From Antrihabitans spumae (GTDB taxonomy: Bacteria; Actinomycetota; Actinomycetes; Mycobacteriales; Mycobacteriaceae), in assembly GCF_043944905.1 (NCBI RefSeq), contig NZ_JBIMSN010000059.1, positions 12,428 to 76,427 of the forward strand: 64,000 nucleotides of DNA, given 5' to 3'. The translations under genes were made by a program, and so were the position numbers. Below, one piece after another: positions 52,317 through 59,458 of the stretch; the first letter of the stretch is position 1, and every line of letters begins with the position of its first letter. The notes under the pieces were generated by a model. It was not told the DNA's origin. It worked only from the letters and a program-made list of their open reading frames with translations, and did no database searches.

Positions 52317-53225
52317 CTACGACCCACTGCTGCTACTGAATTTGCTACCGAGGCCACCACGCTGCACGGTCTTACCCGAGCTGGTCGTGATGTTGGCACC
52401 CTTGGGTTTGACAGTTGTGCCGCCGGAGATCCGATCGCCCTTCGAGCCCGAGCCGCCGTAGTAGTACCGATACTGCTTACCGCTGCCCGCATAGATGAAG
52501 ACACCGCTCGAGTTCGGCGTTCCGTCGCAGAACTGGTCGTCGACGATGATCTCCTGACCGTCTTCGACGGCGACACAGTCGGCACGAACGTCGTCGGATC
52601 TGAGCGCGTAGTAGCCGAGCGCGACCGCTCCGACCACACCGACGACAGCTCCCGCACCGATGAGACGCCGCCTGGTCTTGCGCTTCTTGTCAGAATGCTC
52701 GACCGCTTGGCGGTCGAGCTCGGCCTGCCGTTGCCGCGCTTTGTCTCGTGCTCGCGCGTCCGCGACGGTCTGCGGCCGTGGCCGTGTCGATCCGGCGTCC
52801 TGGCGGCGAATGCTGCCACCCTGCCGCTCGGGCTCCAATACCGGCGGCTGCCACCCCGGTGGCGGGGGTTCCCACGGTGGCGGCTCACTCGACGCCGCGG
52901 CCGGTCGATCGGGTTCTGCCGCAGGCGGTTCCGGTGCGCATGGCTCGGGTGCGGGCGGTTCGGGTGCGGGTGGAGTTGGCTGAGGTGGCGGCGGGACCGA
53001 CCCTTGGTTCGGCCGCAACGGCGGCGGGACCGAACCCTGGTTGGGACGCAACGGCGGCGGACTCGCCGAAGGCTGGTTCGGCCGCAACGGCGGCGGGGTC
53101 GAACCTTGATTGGGACGCAACGGCGGCGGGGTTGTCGGACCTTGATTCGGTCGCAGCGGCGGCGGGGTGTTCGGTGTACCGCCCGTGCGTTCGCGATCGT
53201 CGTCGTCGTTGCTGTGCTGACCCAA
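52317..53225 (-). CDS. Proline-rich repeat membrane protein with YjfM/DUF1190-like C-terminus
   Basis: 302 residues. Residues 20-85 hold five copies of PPPLRPNQ, then Pro/Glu-rich sequence to about 130, a basic charged stretch, one membrane helix (LIGAGAVVGVVGAVALGYYA, about 190-209), and an outer domain. That domain has DCVAVEDGQEIIVDDQFCDG, YRYYYGGSGSKGDRISGGTT and a Ser/Gly-rich end, resembling DUF1190/YjfM-like proteins. Two Cys could form a disulfide. TTG 53225 immediately follows the acyP stop, with GGAG seven bases upstream. The repeats suggest a flexible intracellular arm. Confidence 0.82.
   Translation of the reverse strand: MGQHSNDDDDRERTGGTPNTPPPLRPNQGPTTPPPLRPNQGSTPPPLRPNQPSASPPPLRPNQGSVPPPLRPNQGSVPPPPQPTPPAPEPPAPEPCAPEPPAAEPDRPAAASSEPPPWEPPPPGWQPPVLEPERQGGSIRRQDAGSTRPRPQTVADARARDKARQRQAELDRQAVEHSDKKRKTRRRLIGAGAVVGVVGAVALGYYALRSDDVRADCVAVEDGQEIIVDDQFCDGTPNSSGVFIYAGSGKQYRYYYGGSGSKGDRISGGTTVKPKGANITTSSGKTVQRGGLGSKFSSSSGS
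53000..53165. repeat. DNA repeats encoding five PPPLRPNQ units
   Basis: Five near-identical 24-base stretches (core GGCCGCAACGGCGGCGG on the plus strand) separated by 6-12 bases encode PPPLRPNQ units in gene 52317-53225. The copies vary at synonymous positions, so they have diverged somewhat; slippage could change copy number between strains. Confidence 0.8.
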
Positions 53226-53504
53226 CTAGCGCTCCTCGAATCCAGACATGTCACCCTTCGCGGGGTCCCAGCTTTCCACAACGAGATCGACCGTGCCCGG
53301 TGTATGGCCGGACCTCGAAAGCGCAAGAAGCTTTTCACACTGTTCGCGTGGACCCTCGGCGACCACCAGAACACGACCGTCCCTCGTGTTGGTTGCGTGT
53401 CCGACCAGTCCGAGCTCCAACGCACGTGAGCGCGTCCACCATCGGAATCCGACGCCTTGGACGTGGCCGTGGACCCAGGCGGTCAGCCGAACGTGCTCCC
53501 CCAT
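53226..53504 (-). CDS. acyP: Acylphosphatase
   Basis: 92 residues from ATG 53504 (MGEHVRLTAWVHGHVQGVGF). The catalytic loop VQGVGFRWWTR has the conserved Arg, and GHATNTRDGRVLVVAEGP the Asn. It hydrolyses acylphosphates. An in-frame GTG at 53543 would add 13 residues encoded by an 18-base tandem repeat. The stop is directly followed by the TTG of the Pro-rich protein gene. Confidence 0.94.
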   Translation of the reverse strand: MGEHVRLTAWVHGHVQGVGFRWWTRSRALELGLVGHATNTRDGRVLVVAEGPREQCEKLLALSRSGHTPGTVDLVVESWDPAKGDMSGFEER

Positions 53505-53510
53505 AACTGC

Positions 53511-53556
53511 GTCACTCGTCGTCACTGGGTCACTCGTCGTCACTGGGTCACTCGTC
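53511..53556. repeat. 18-base tandem repeat at the osmC-acyP junction
   Basis: GTCACTCGTCGTCACTGG occurs twice in full (53511-53528, 53529-53546) and once in part (53547-53556). The partial copy contains the end of osmC. Repeats lie in the acyP leader, so slippage would alter the distance between the coupled genes. Confidence 0.85.
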
Positions 53557-54009
53557 GATATCGAAGGTCAGCGTTACCTTCGCGCCGGCTTTGATGGTTC
53601 GCCCGACCGTGCAGACTCGGTCGATCGCACGTTCCACAGTTGTCAGCAGCCGCTGCCGCGCGGCTTCGTCGAGCTCGCTGAGGTCCAACTCGAGCACTTC
53701 GTCGAGCTGCGGATACGTCTCGTTCTCACGGTCGGCTGCACCCGAGACCCGAATCGTCGCATCGTAGGAGTCGCCGAGGCGACGGGAAAGGGGCAAGTCC
53801 GAACTCATCCCGCTGCAGGCTGCGAGCGCGATCTTCAACAGCTCGCCTGGAGTGAAGACACCGTCGACCGACTCCGAGCCGACGAGGACTTCGGCGCCCC
53901 GCGAACTCTTGCCGGTATAGCGTCTGGTGCCGGTGCGCTCTACCCACAGCGTGGTCGTTGCAGGGGTTGTGGTGTCGGATGCGTCGGGCGCGGACGCCTG
54001 TTCGGTCAT
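53548..54009 (-). CDS. OsmC-family peroxide-reductase-like protein
   Basis: 153 residues. Catalytic cysteines in ALAACSGMSSDLPLSRRLGD (about residue 67) and IDRVCTVGRTIKAGAKVTL (about residue 133) match OsmC/Ohr proteins, which reduce organic hydroperoxides. The order osmC-acyP matches M. tuberculosis Rv2923c-acyP next to smc. First gene of the operon that continues into acyP and the Yjf-like genes. Confidence 0.92.
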   Translation of the reverse strand: MTEQASAPDASDTTTPATTTLWVERTGTRRYTGKSSRGAEVLVGSESVDGVFTPGELLKIALAACSGMSSDLPLSRRLGDSYDATIRVSGAADRENETYPQLDEVLELDLSELDEAARQRLLTTVERAIDRVCTVGRTIKAGAKVTLTFDIDE

Positions 54010-54035
54010 GTCGACATCCTAGGTAGGCACCACGA

Positions 54036-54722
54036 TCACGCAGGATCGGCGTCTGTGATTCCATGGGCGGCCACTGCGGCTACTCCATAGGCGGCTACGA
54101 ACAGTCGAACCGCTTCGTCGGCGTAGCGATGCAGTCGTCGAATGCTCGGCGGATCGACTCCGACGACGAACATGGCCTCGTTCAACGGAACCGAAAGAAT
54201 CAGATAGTTGAAGTTCTGGGCCGCGAGCATGGGGTCGGTTGCTCTCAGCAGCCCGCGGGCGGTGAGTTTGCGGATCTGTTCGGCGAGGCTCCGGTGCCCA
54301 CGTTCAGGCCCGGCACGATGCCACGCAGCCGCGATATCGGGGAAGCGCTCGGCCTCGGCGATGATCATCCGCCGCATCCGGACGAGGTCCGGCGCAGTGA
54401 CGGACACGACGTGATCGCGCGCGAAGCGACGTAGATCGGCTTCGATGTCGGTGCTGTCACCGAGGCTGTCGACAAGGGTCCGCGAGGCCGCGGCGACGTC
54501 GTCTATCGCGGTGGTGAATACGGCGGTGAACAGACTTGGCTTGTCCGAAAAATGTTTGTAAACAGTAACTTTGGACGCTCCGGCCAGCTCTGCGACGTCG
54601 TCCATTGTTGCGCCCGCGTACCCGTGCCGCAGAAATACCTCGCGCGCAGCGGCCACGATCGCAGCACGTTTACGTTCCGACCGACTGCTGCCCGTACCGA
54701 CCTCCTGATCGCCCTTTTCCAT
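54036..54722 (-). CDS. TetR-family transcriptional regulator
   Basis: 228 residues. Helix-turn-helix: AAREVFLRHGYAGATMDDVA then AGASKVTVYKHFSDKPSLFT (residues about 25-65). The C-terminal region (FPDIAAAWHRAGPERGHRSL) resembles the AefR-like TetR_C type that binds hydrophobic ligands. ATG 54722 lies four bases after GGAGG; a GTG at 54725 is also possible. Divergent from the hydrolase at 54825, which it probably represses together with itself. Confidence 0.94.
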   Translation of the reverse strand: MEKGDQEVGTGSSRSERKRAAIVAAAREVFLRHGYAGATMDDVAELAGASKVTVYKHFSDKPSLFTAVFTTAIDDVAAASRTLVDSLGDSTDIEADLRRFARDHVVSVTAPDLVRMRRMIIAEAERFPDIAAAWHRAGPERGHRSLAEQIRKLTARGLLRATDPMLAAQNFNYLILSVPLNEAMFVVGVDPPSIRRLHRYADEAVRLFVAAYGVAAVAAHGITDADPA

Positions 54723-54761
54723 CACACCTCCTGTCGATGTCGATCTTCAAATGAACTAGAC

Positions 54762-54808
54762 AGTACAGTTCGTTCACTCTACCCTGAAGTGAACGATTGA
54801 GTACAGTT
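54762..54808. promoter_or_regulatory. Operator region between tetR and the hydrolase
   Basis: A perfect inverted repeat CGTTCACT-N9-AGTGAACG (54771-54795) is flanked by direct repeats AGTACAGTT (54762-54770 and 54800-54808). All lie in the short interval between divergent starts, the expected location of a TetR operator. Confidence 0.6.
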
Positions 54809-54824
54809 AGCGACGGAGGATTCG

Positions 54825-55634
54825 ATGGACACCAGGACCGCGCGGTCGAAGGACGGCACGTCGATCGCCTACACCGTGACGGGCGAAGGGCCCGTTCTGG
54901 TTCTCGTCGATGCCGCGGGACACTTCCGTCGACTCAGCTCCTTCGATGGTCTGTCTACCCAGCTCGCGGACCGCTTCCGGGTCGTCCAGTACGACCGTCG
55001 TGGACGAGGAGCCAGCACCGACTTCTCTGGCACCGACCGAACGCCCGACGCTGTCGTCCAACGCGAGGTCGACGACCTGGCCGCAGTGGCGGCAGCCAAC
55101 GGCGGATCAGCGTACGTGCACGGGTTCTCCTCGGGAGCGCTACTCGCACTGCATGCTTCTGTTCGCGGCCTCGCGATAGCCAGGATGACCGTGCTCGAGC
55201 CGCCGATCGACAGCTCTGCACAGCGTGGCCCATCGGACACCCAACGAGCCTTCACCCACGAACTCACGAGGCTGGTCGACTCCGGCGATCGGGAGGCAAC
55301 GCTGGGCTTCTACCTCACGGCAATCGGTGTGCCCGACGACGTGGTCGATCGGATGCGATCCACGGACAGTTGGTCGCTGATGCGCTCGGTGTCGCACACC
55401 CTCGTCTACGACAGCCTCATCAGCGAAGCCACCTCGTTGAAGATGCTCGCATCCGTCACCACCCCGACGTTGGTGCTCGACAGCGCAGGCAGCACAGACG
55501 ATCTGACAGGCATGGCCGCTACGGTGGCCCGCCACATCCCCGGTTCGTCGCACCTGAGCTTGCCAGGTGAATGGCACGGAGTCGCCGACGAACACCTGGC
55601 AGCGGCGCTGAAGACCTTCTTCCTTCACTCCTGA
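54825..55634 (+). CDS. Alpha/beta hydrolase, TetR-controlled
   Basis: 269 residues. Oxyanion region LVDAAGHFRRLSSFDGLSTQ differs from the common HG pattern, nucleophile elbow HGFSSGALLALHASVRG (Ser about residue 98), acid near LVLDSAGSTDDL and His in PGEWHGVADEH. It resembles small esterase/haloperoxidase-like hydrolases. The ATG follows GACGGAGGATTCG, a strong site. Overlaps kdpE at the 3' end by ten bases, in opposite orientation. Confidence 0.9.
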   Translation: MDTRTARSKDGTSIAYTVTGEGPVLVLVDAAGHFRRLSSFDGLSTQLADRFRVVQYDRRGRGASTDFSGTDRTPDAVVQREVDDLAAVAAANGGSAYVHGFSSGALLALHASVRGLAIARMTVLEPPIDSSAQRGPSDTQRAFTHELTRLVDSGDREATLGFYLTAIGVPDDVVDRMRSTDSWSLMRSVSHTLVYDSLISEATSLKMLASVTTPTLVLDSAGSTDDLTGMAATVARHIPGSSHLSLPGEWHGVADEHLAAALKTFFLHS

Positions 55635-56305
55635 AAGCGATAACCCATGCCCGCTTCGGTCAGCAGGTGCTTCGGATGTGCCGGATCGTCTTCCAGTTTC
55701 CGGCGCAGTTGGGCGAGATACACACGGAGATAGTGGGTTTCGGTCGCATACGCCGGGCCCCACACCTCCTTGAGCAGTTCTTTGCGACCGACCAGCTTGC
55801 CGCGGTTACGTACGAGCATCTCGAGCATGCCCCACTCGGTCGGCGTCAGGTGGACCTCCGATCCGTCCTTGACCACCCGCTTGGCCGCGAGGTCGACGGT
55901 GAACGATTCGGTCACGACGACCGGCTCGTCCACGTCGGCCGCTGCTGCTCCCCTGCGCACTGCAGCGCGCAGCCGGGCGAGAAACTCGTCCATGCCGAAC
56001 GGCTTGGTCACGTAGTCGTCCGCGCCGGCATCGAGCGCGTCGACCTTGTCGGCCGAATCGGTGCGCGCAGACAGCACGATCACCGGCGCCGTCGACCAGC
56101 CACGCAGTCCCGCAAGTACTTCGATGCCGTCCATGTCCGGAAGGCCGAGATCGAGAACGATCACCTCCGGTCGCGTCTGCGCGGCCGCGCGCAGTGCCGC
56201 GGCGCCGTCGGCAGCGGTCGTCACCTCGTACCCGCGCACCGAGAGGTTGATGCGAAGGGCCCGCAAGATCTGAGGCTCGTCGTCGACTACGAGAACCCTT
56301 GTCAT
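55625..56305 (-). CDS. kdpE: KDP operon response regulator KdpE
   Basis: 226 residues, OmpR family. Receiver: RVLVVDDEPQILRALRINLS, phospho-acceptor in VIVLDLGLPDMDGIEVLAGL (about residue 52) and Lys in YVTKPFGMDEF. Winged helix: VHLTPTEWGMLEMLVRNRGK and VYLAQLRRKLEDDPAHPKHL. Activates kdpFABC on low potassium. Start overlaps kdpD as ATGA. Confidence 0.96.
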   Translation of the reverse strand: MTRVLVVDDEPQILRALRINLSVRGYEVTTAADGAAALRAAAQTRPEVIVLDLGLPDMDGIEVLAGLRGWSTAPVIVLSARTDSADKVDALDAGADDYVTKPFGMDEFLARLRAAVRRGAAAADVDEPVVVTESFTVDLAAKRVVKDGSEVHLTPTEWGMLEMLVRNRGKLVGRKELLKEVWGPAYATETHYLRVYLAQLRRKLEDDPAHPKHLLTEAGMGYRFQE

Positions 56306-58803
56306 TTCGCCCCTTTCGCATCCGGATTCGCGAGGTCGACGACTATGGTCAGACCTCCGCCAGGCGTGTCCGTCGCATGGACCGTACCTGCCATCGCTTC
56401 GACGAAGCCGCGTGCGACCGAAAGTCCCAGTCCGACACCGCTTGTGTTGTCGTGATCGCCGAGCCGTTGGAAGGCGCCGAAGATGTCCTCTTCCGTCCCC
56501 CTCGACACACCGGGCCCTTCGTCCGCGACGGTGATCAGCACCCGAACGCCGACCTGCGCTGCGGCAATGCGCACCGGACTACCTGGAGCATGGCGAAGTG
56601 CGTTCTCGACGAGATTCGCGACAACACGTTCGAGCAGTCCGCTGTCCGCCATCGCACTGACGTCCGCAACCTCGACTTCCACCCGATCGTGAGCAGCCGA
56701 GCCGATACTCACCAGCGCACGGTGCACAACCTCGTCGAGATAGACCCGACGCAACTCGGGCCGGATCACACCCGCCGCCAGCCGTGAGGAATCGAGCAGA
56801 TTCCCGACAAGGGACGTCAGTTGATCGACCGACTCCTCCACCGTCGCAAGTAGTTCCGCGGTGTCCTCCGGTGAGAACTCGACATCGACGCTACGCAGGC
56901 TCGACACCGCTGCCTTTGCCCCCGCGAGAGGTGTGCGCAGATCGTGACTCACCGCCGATAGCAACGCGCGGCGCAATCGGTCGGCTTCGGCGAGCGCCGT
57001 TGCCGCACTGGCGGCTTCGGTCAGTTCCCGCTGTTTGATCAGTCCGACAGCTTGATTGGCGACCGCGCCGACGACACGACGATCACTGCTCGGCAGGCGG
57101 CGGCCGGTCAGCAACAGCCAGTAGGGTCCGTCGGCAACCTCGACTGCCGTGTCCGCCGCTTCGACCGACGCAGGCGGATCCTCACCCACCGACGCGAACA
57201 GACCGTCCTTCTCGTGGAACACACTCACTGCACGCTGCGCGTAGGTTTCTCGCACCCGCTCCAACAATCCAGGCAGGTCGGCGCCGCGTAGTACCGAGCC
57301 TGCGAACAGAGCCAGCAACTCGGCTTCACGGGATGCGCGTTTGGCTTCCCGTGCTCGCGTGGCGGCACCGTCGACCAGGATCGCAACGGCGACAGCAACG
57401 ATCAGCAGAACGACGGACGTGACGAAGCTGCTCGGTTTGGCGACTGTGAGGCTGTAGCGAGGTTCGACGAAGAAGTAGTTGAGCAGCATCGCCGACAACA
57501 CTGCGGACAGTGCGGCGGGAGCGACACCACCGAGCAGCGCGACGAGCAGCACGGCGACGAAGAACACCGCGCCTTCGGCACCGACGTCGAGATACGGGTC
57601 GAGCAGTCCGAACGTGAACGCGCACACGACCGACGGGACGAGTACCGCTGCGACCCAGGAGATCAGGCGACGCTGGGTCGGTGTCGCTGTGCGTGTGCGT
57701 CCGAGGTTGGCCTCCTCGTGGGTCACCATGTGCACGTCGACTTTGCCGGACCGCTGGATCGTCGCGGCACCGATACCCTCGTCGACGATGCGAGCCCACC
57801 GCGATCGACGAGACGTACCGATGACAAGCTGCGTCGCGTTCATCTCGCGTGCGAAATCGAGCAGCGCGGTGGGAACATCGTCGCCGACGACGCTGTGCAG
57901 GCTTGCCCCGAGGCTCGTTGCCAGTTCGCGCACTTTGCCCATCTGCGGTGCGGAAATTCCGGCCAAGCCGTCACCGCGGACGATGTGGACGACGATCAGT
58001 TCCGCGCTGGATCTCGATGCGATCCGACTCGCCCGCCGGACCAGGGTTTCCGATTCCGGACCGCCGGTCACGGCGACGACGACGCGTTCTTTCGCCTCCC
58101 ACGTGTCGGTGATCTTGTTCTCCGCGCGGTACTTCGCGAGTGCTGCGTCGACCTGATCGGCCAGCCACAGCAGCGCGATCTCGCGCAACGCAGTCAGATT
58201 GCCCTGCCGGAAGTAGTTGCTCAACGCTGCGTCGACCTTGGCAGGCGCGTAGACGTTGCCGTGAGAGAGTCTGCGGCGCAGCGCTTCCGGTGTGATGTCG
58301 ACCAACTCGATTTGGGCGGCACCGCGCACAACTTCGTCGGGAACCGTTTCCTGCTGCACGATTCCGGTGATCTGCTCGACGACGTCGTTGAGACTTTCGA
58401 GGTGCTGCACATTGACGGTCGACAGCACATCGATTCCCGCATCGAGGATCTCGTCGATGTCGTGCCAGCGCTTGATGTTCTTGCTGCCCGGGGTATTCGT
58501 GTGTGCAAGTTCGTCGATCAGCACCAGTGCGGGTCGCCGACGGACCACAGCGTCGACGTCCAGCTCCGGCATCCTCGTGCCTCGATACTCGACATACTTA
58601 GGCGCGATCAGCTCGATCCCGTCGAGCAGTGCAGCAGTCTTGGCCCGCCCGTGCGTTTCTACAACTGCCGCAACGACATCGGTGCCCCGCTCGATCCGCC
58701 GGTGCGCTTCACCGAGCATCGCATACGTTTTCCCGACGCCGGGAGCTGCGCCGAGATAGATGCGCAGCTCCCCACGTTTCGTCGATCGCTCCGAGGCAGT
58801 CAC
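56302..58803 (-). CDS. kdpD: Potassium-sensing histidine kinase KdpD
   Basis: 833 residues from GTG 58803. N-terminal KdpD domain with Walker A YLGAAPGVGKTYAMLGEAHR, then a universal-stress domain (VVAVTGGPESETLVRRASRI), four membrane helices near 395-495, a GAF-like segment, and the kinase core with phospho-His in LSAVSHDLRTPLAGAKAAVS. HATPase boxes: LVENALRHAPGSPV and VADEGPGVSRGTEED. GTG 58818 is also possible. Downstream of kdpC. Confidence 0.95.
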   Translation of the reverse strand: MTASERSTKRGELRIYLGAAPGVGKTYAMLGEAHRRIERGTDVVAAVVETHGRAKTAALLDGIELIAPKYVEYRGTRMPELDVDAVVRRRPALVLIDELAHTNTPGSKNIKRWHDIDEILDAGIDVLSTVNVQHLESLNDVVEQITGIVQQETVPDEVVRGAAQIELVDITPEALRRRLSHGNVYAPAKVDAALSNYFRQGNLTALREIALLWLADQVDAALAKYRAENKITDTWEAKERVVVAVTGGPESETLVRRASRIASRSSAELIVVHIVRGDGLAGISAPQMGKVRELATSLGASLHSVVGDDVPTALLDFAREMNATQLVIGTSRRSRWARIVDEGIGAATIQRSGKVDVHMVTHEEANLGRTRTATPTQRRLISWVAAVLVPSVVCAFTFGLLDPYLDVGAEGAVFFVAVLLVALLGGVAPAALSAVLSAMLLNYFFVEPRYSLTVAKPSSFVTSVVLLIVAVAVAILVDGAATRAREAKRASREAELLALFAGSVLRGADLPGLLERVRETYAQRAVSVFHEKDGLFASVGEDPPASVEAADTAVEVADGPYWLLLTGRRLPSSDRRVVGAVANQAVGLIKQRELTEAASAATALAEADRLRRALLSAVSHDLRTPLAGAKAAVSSLRSVDVEFSPEDTAELLATVEESVDQLTSLVGNLLDSSRLAAGVIRPELRRVYLDEVVHRALVSIGSAAHDRVEVEVADVSAMADSGLLERVVANLVENALRHAPGSPVRIAAAQVGVRVLITVADEGPGVSRGTEEDIFGAFQRLGDHDNTSGVGLGLSVARGFVEAMAGTVHATDTPGGGLTIVVDLANPDAKGAK

Positions 58804-58810
58804 ATTCTCA

Positions 58811-59452
58811 TCATCCACCGGTCGTGCAGTCGGGTGCTCGCAACCCGAGAGCGACATTGAGTTCGAGAACGTTGACACGTTCCTGCCCGAGGAAGCCGAG
58901 CGTCCTGCCGTCGGTGTGCTCGGCGACAAGCGCGGCGACCTGCTCGTCGGTCATACCGTTCTCCCGTGCCACCCGGTCGACTTGAATCGCTGCGTATTCC
59001 GGGCTGATGTGTGGGTCGATACTCGATCCCGAACCCGTTACCGCATCGACGGGAACCCGATCCGGCGAAACGCCGTCACGCTCGGCGATACGCGCTCGCC
59101 GCGCGTCGATGAACGCGGCGAGTGTCTCGCTGCTCGGGCCGAGGTTCGACGGGGCTGCGGCAGCCGGATCACCTGGCGCGAAAGCATCTTCGTCCGCAGC
59201 CGAACCAACGACGCGGTTGTGGAAGTAGGGGTCCGCAGCGCCGTCGGGTACCTGCGGGTCGACCCCGATCCACCGGCTACCGACGACGCAACCGGCGGCG
59301 TCGGTCACCGGCGAGCCCTCCGCCGATCCGGACGCGAGCCGACTAACACCCCATACCGCTGCTGGGTAGAGCACACCGAGAACCGCGGTGAGAGCCAACA
59401 GAACGGTGAAACCCGCCCAGGTCTGGCGAACGAAACCAATGACGAAACGCAT
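58811..59452 (-). CDS. kdpC: Potassium-transporting ATPase subunit KdpC
   Basis: 213 residues with one N-terminal helix (TWAGFTVLLALTAVLGVLYP) and a periplasmic-type domain with GSSIDPHISPEYAAIQVDRV and VNVLELNVALGLR. It stabilises the KdpA-KdpB complex. A GTG at 59455 is directly before the ATG. Confidence 0.95.
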   Translation of the reverse strand: MRFVIGFVRQTWAGFTVLLALTAVLGVLYPAAVWGVSRLASGSAEGSPVTDAAGCVVGSRWIGVDPQVPDGAADPYFHNRVVGSAADEDAFAPGDPAAAAPSNLGPSSETLAAFIDARRARIAERDGVSPDRVPVDAVTGSGSSIDPHISPEYAAIQVDRVARENGMTDEQVAALVAEHTDGRTLGFLGQERVNVLELNVALGLRAPDCTTGG

Positions 59453-59458
59453 CACACT

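Noticed and set aside
52317..53225. CRISPR-like array from the regular repeats in the Pro-rich gene
   Set aside because: Repeats lie in frame within a coding region, spacers are 6-12 bases and encode similar residues, and no cas genes are present.
51303..53429. 708-codon plus-strand frame opposite the Yjf-like module
   Set aside because: Its apparent repeats are just the complement of the PPPLRPNQ codons; the minus-strand genes carry the recognisable domains.
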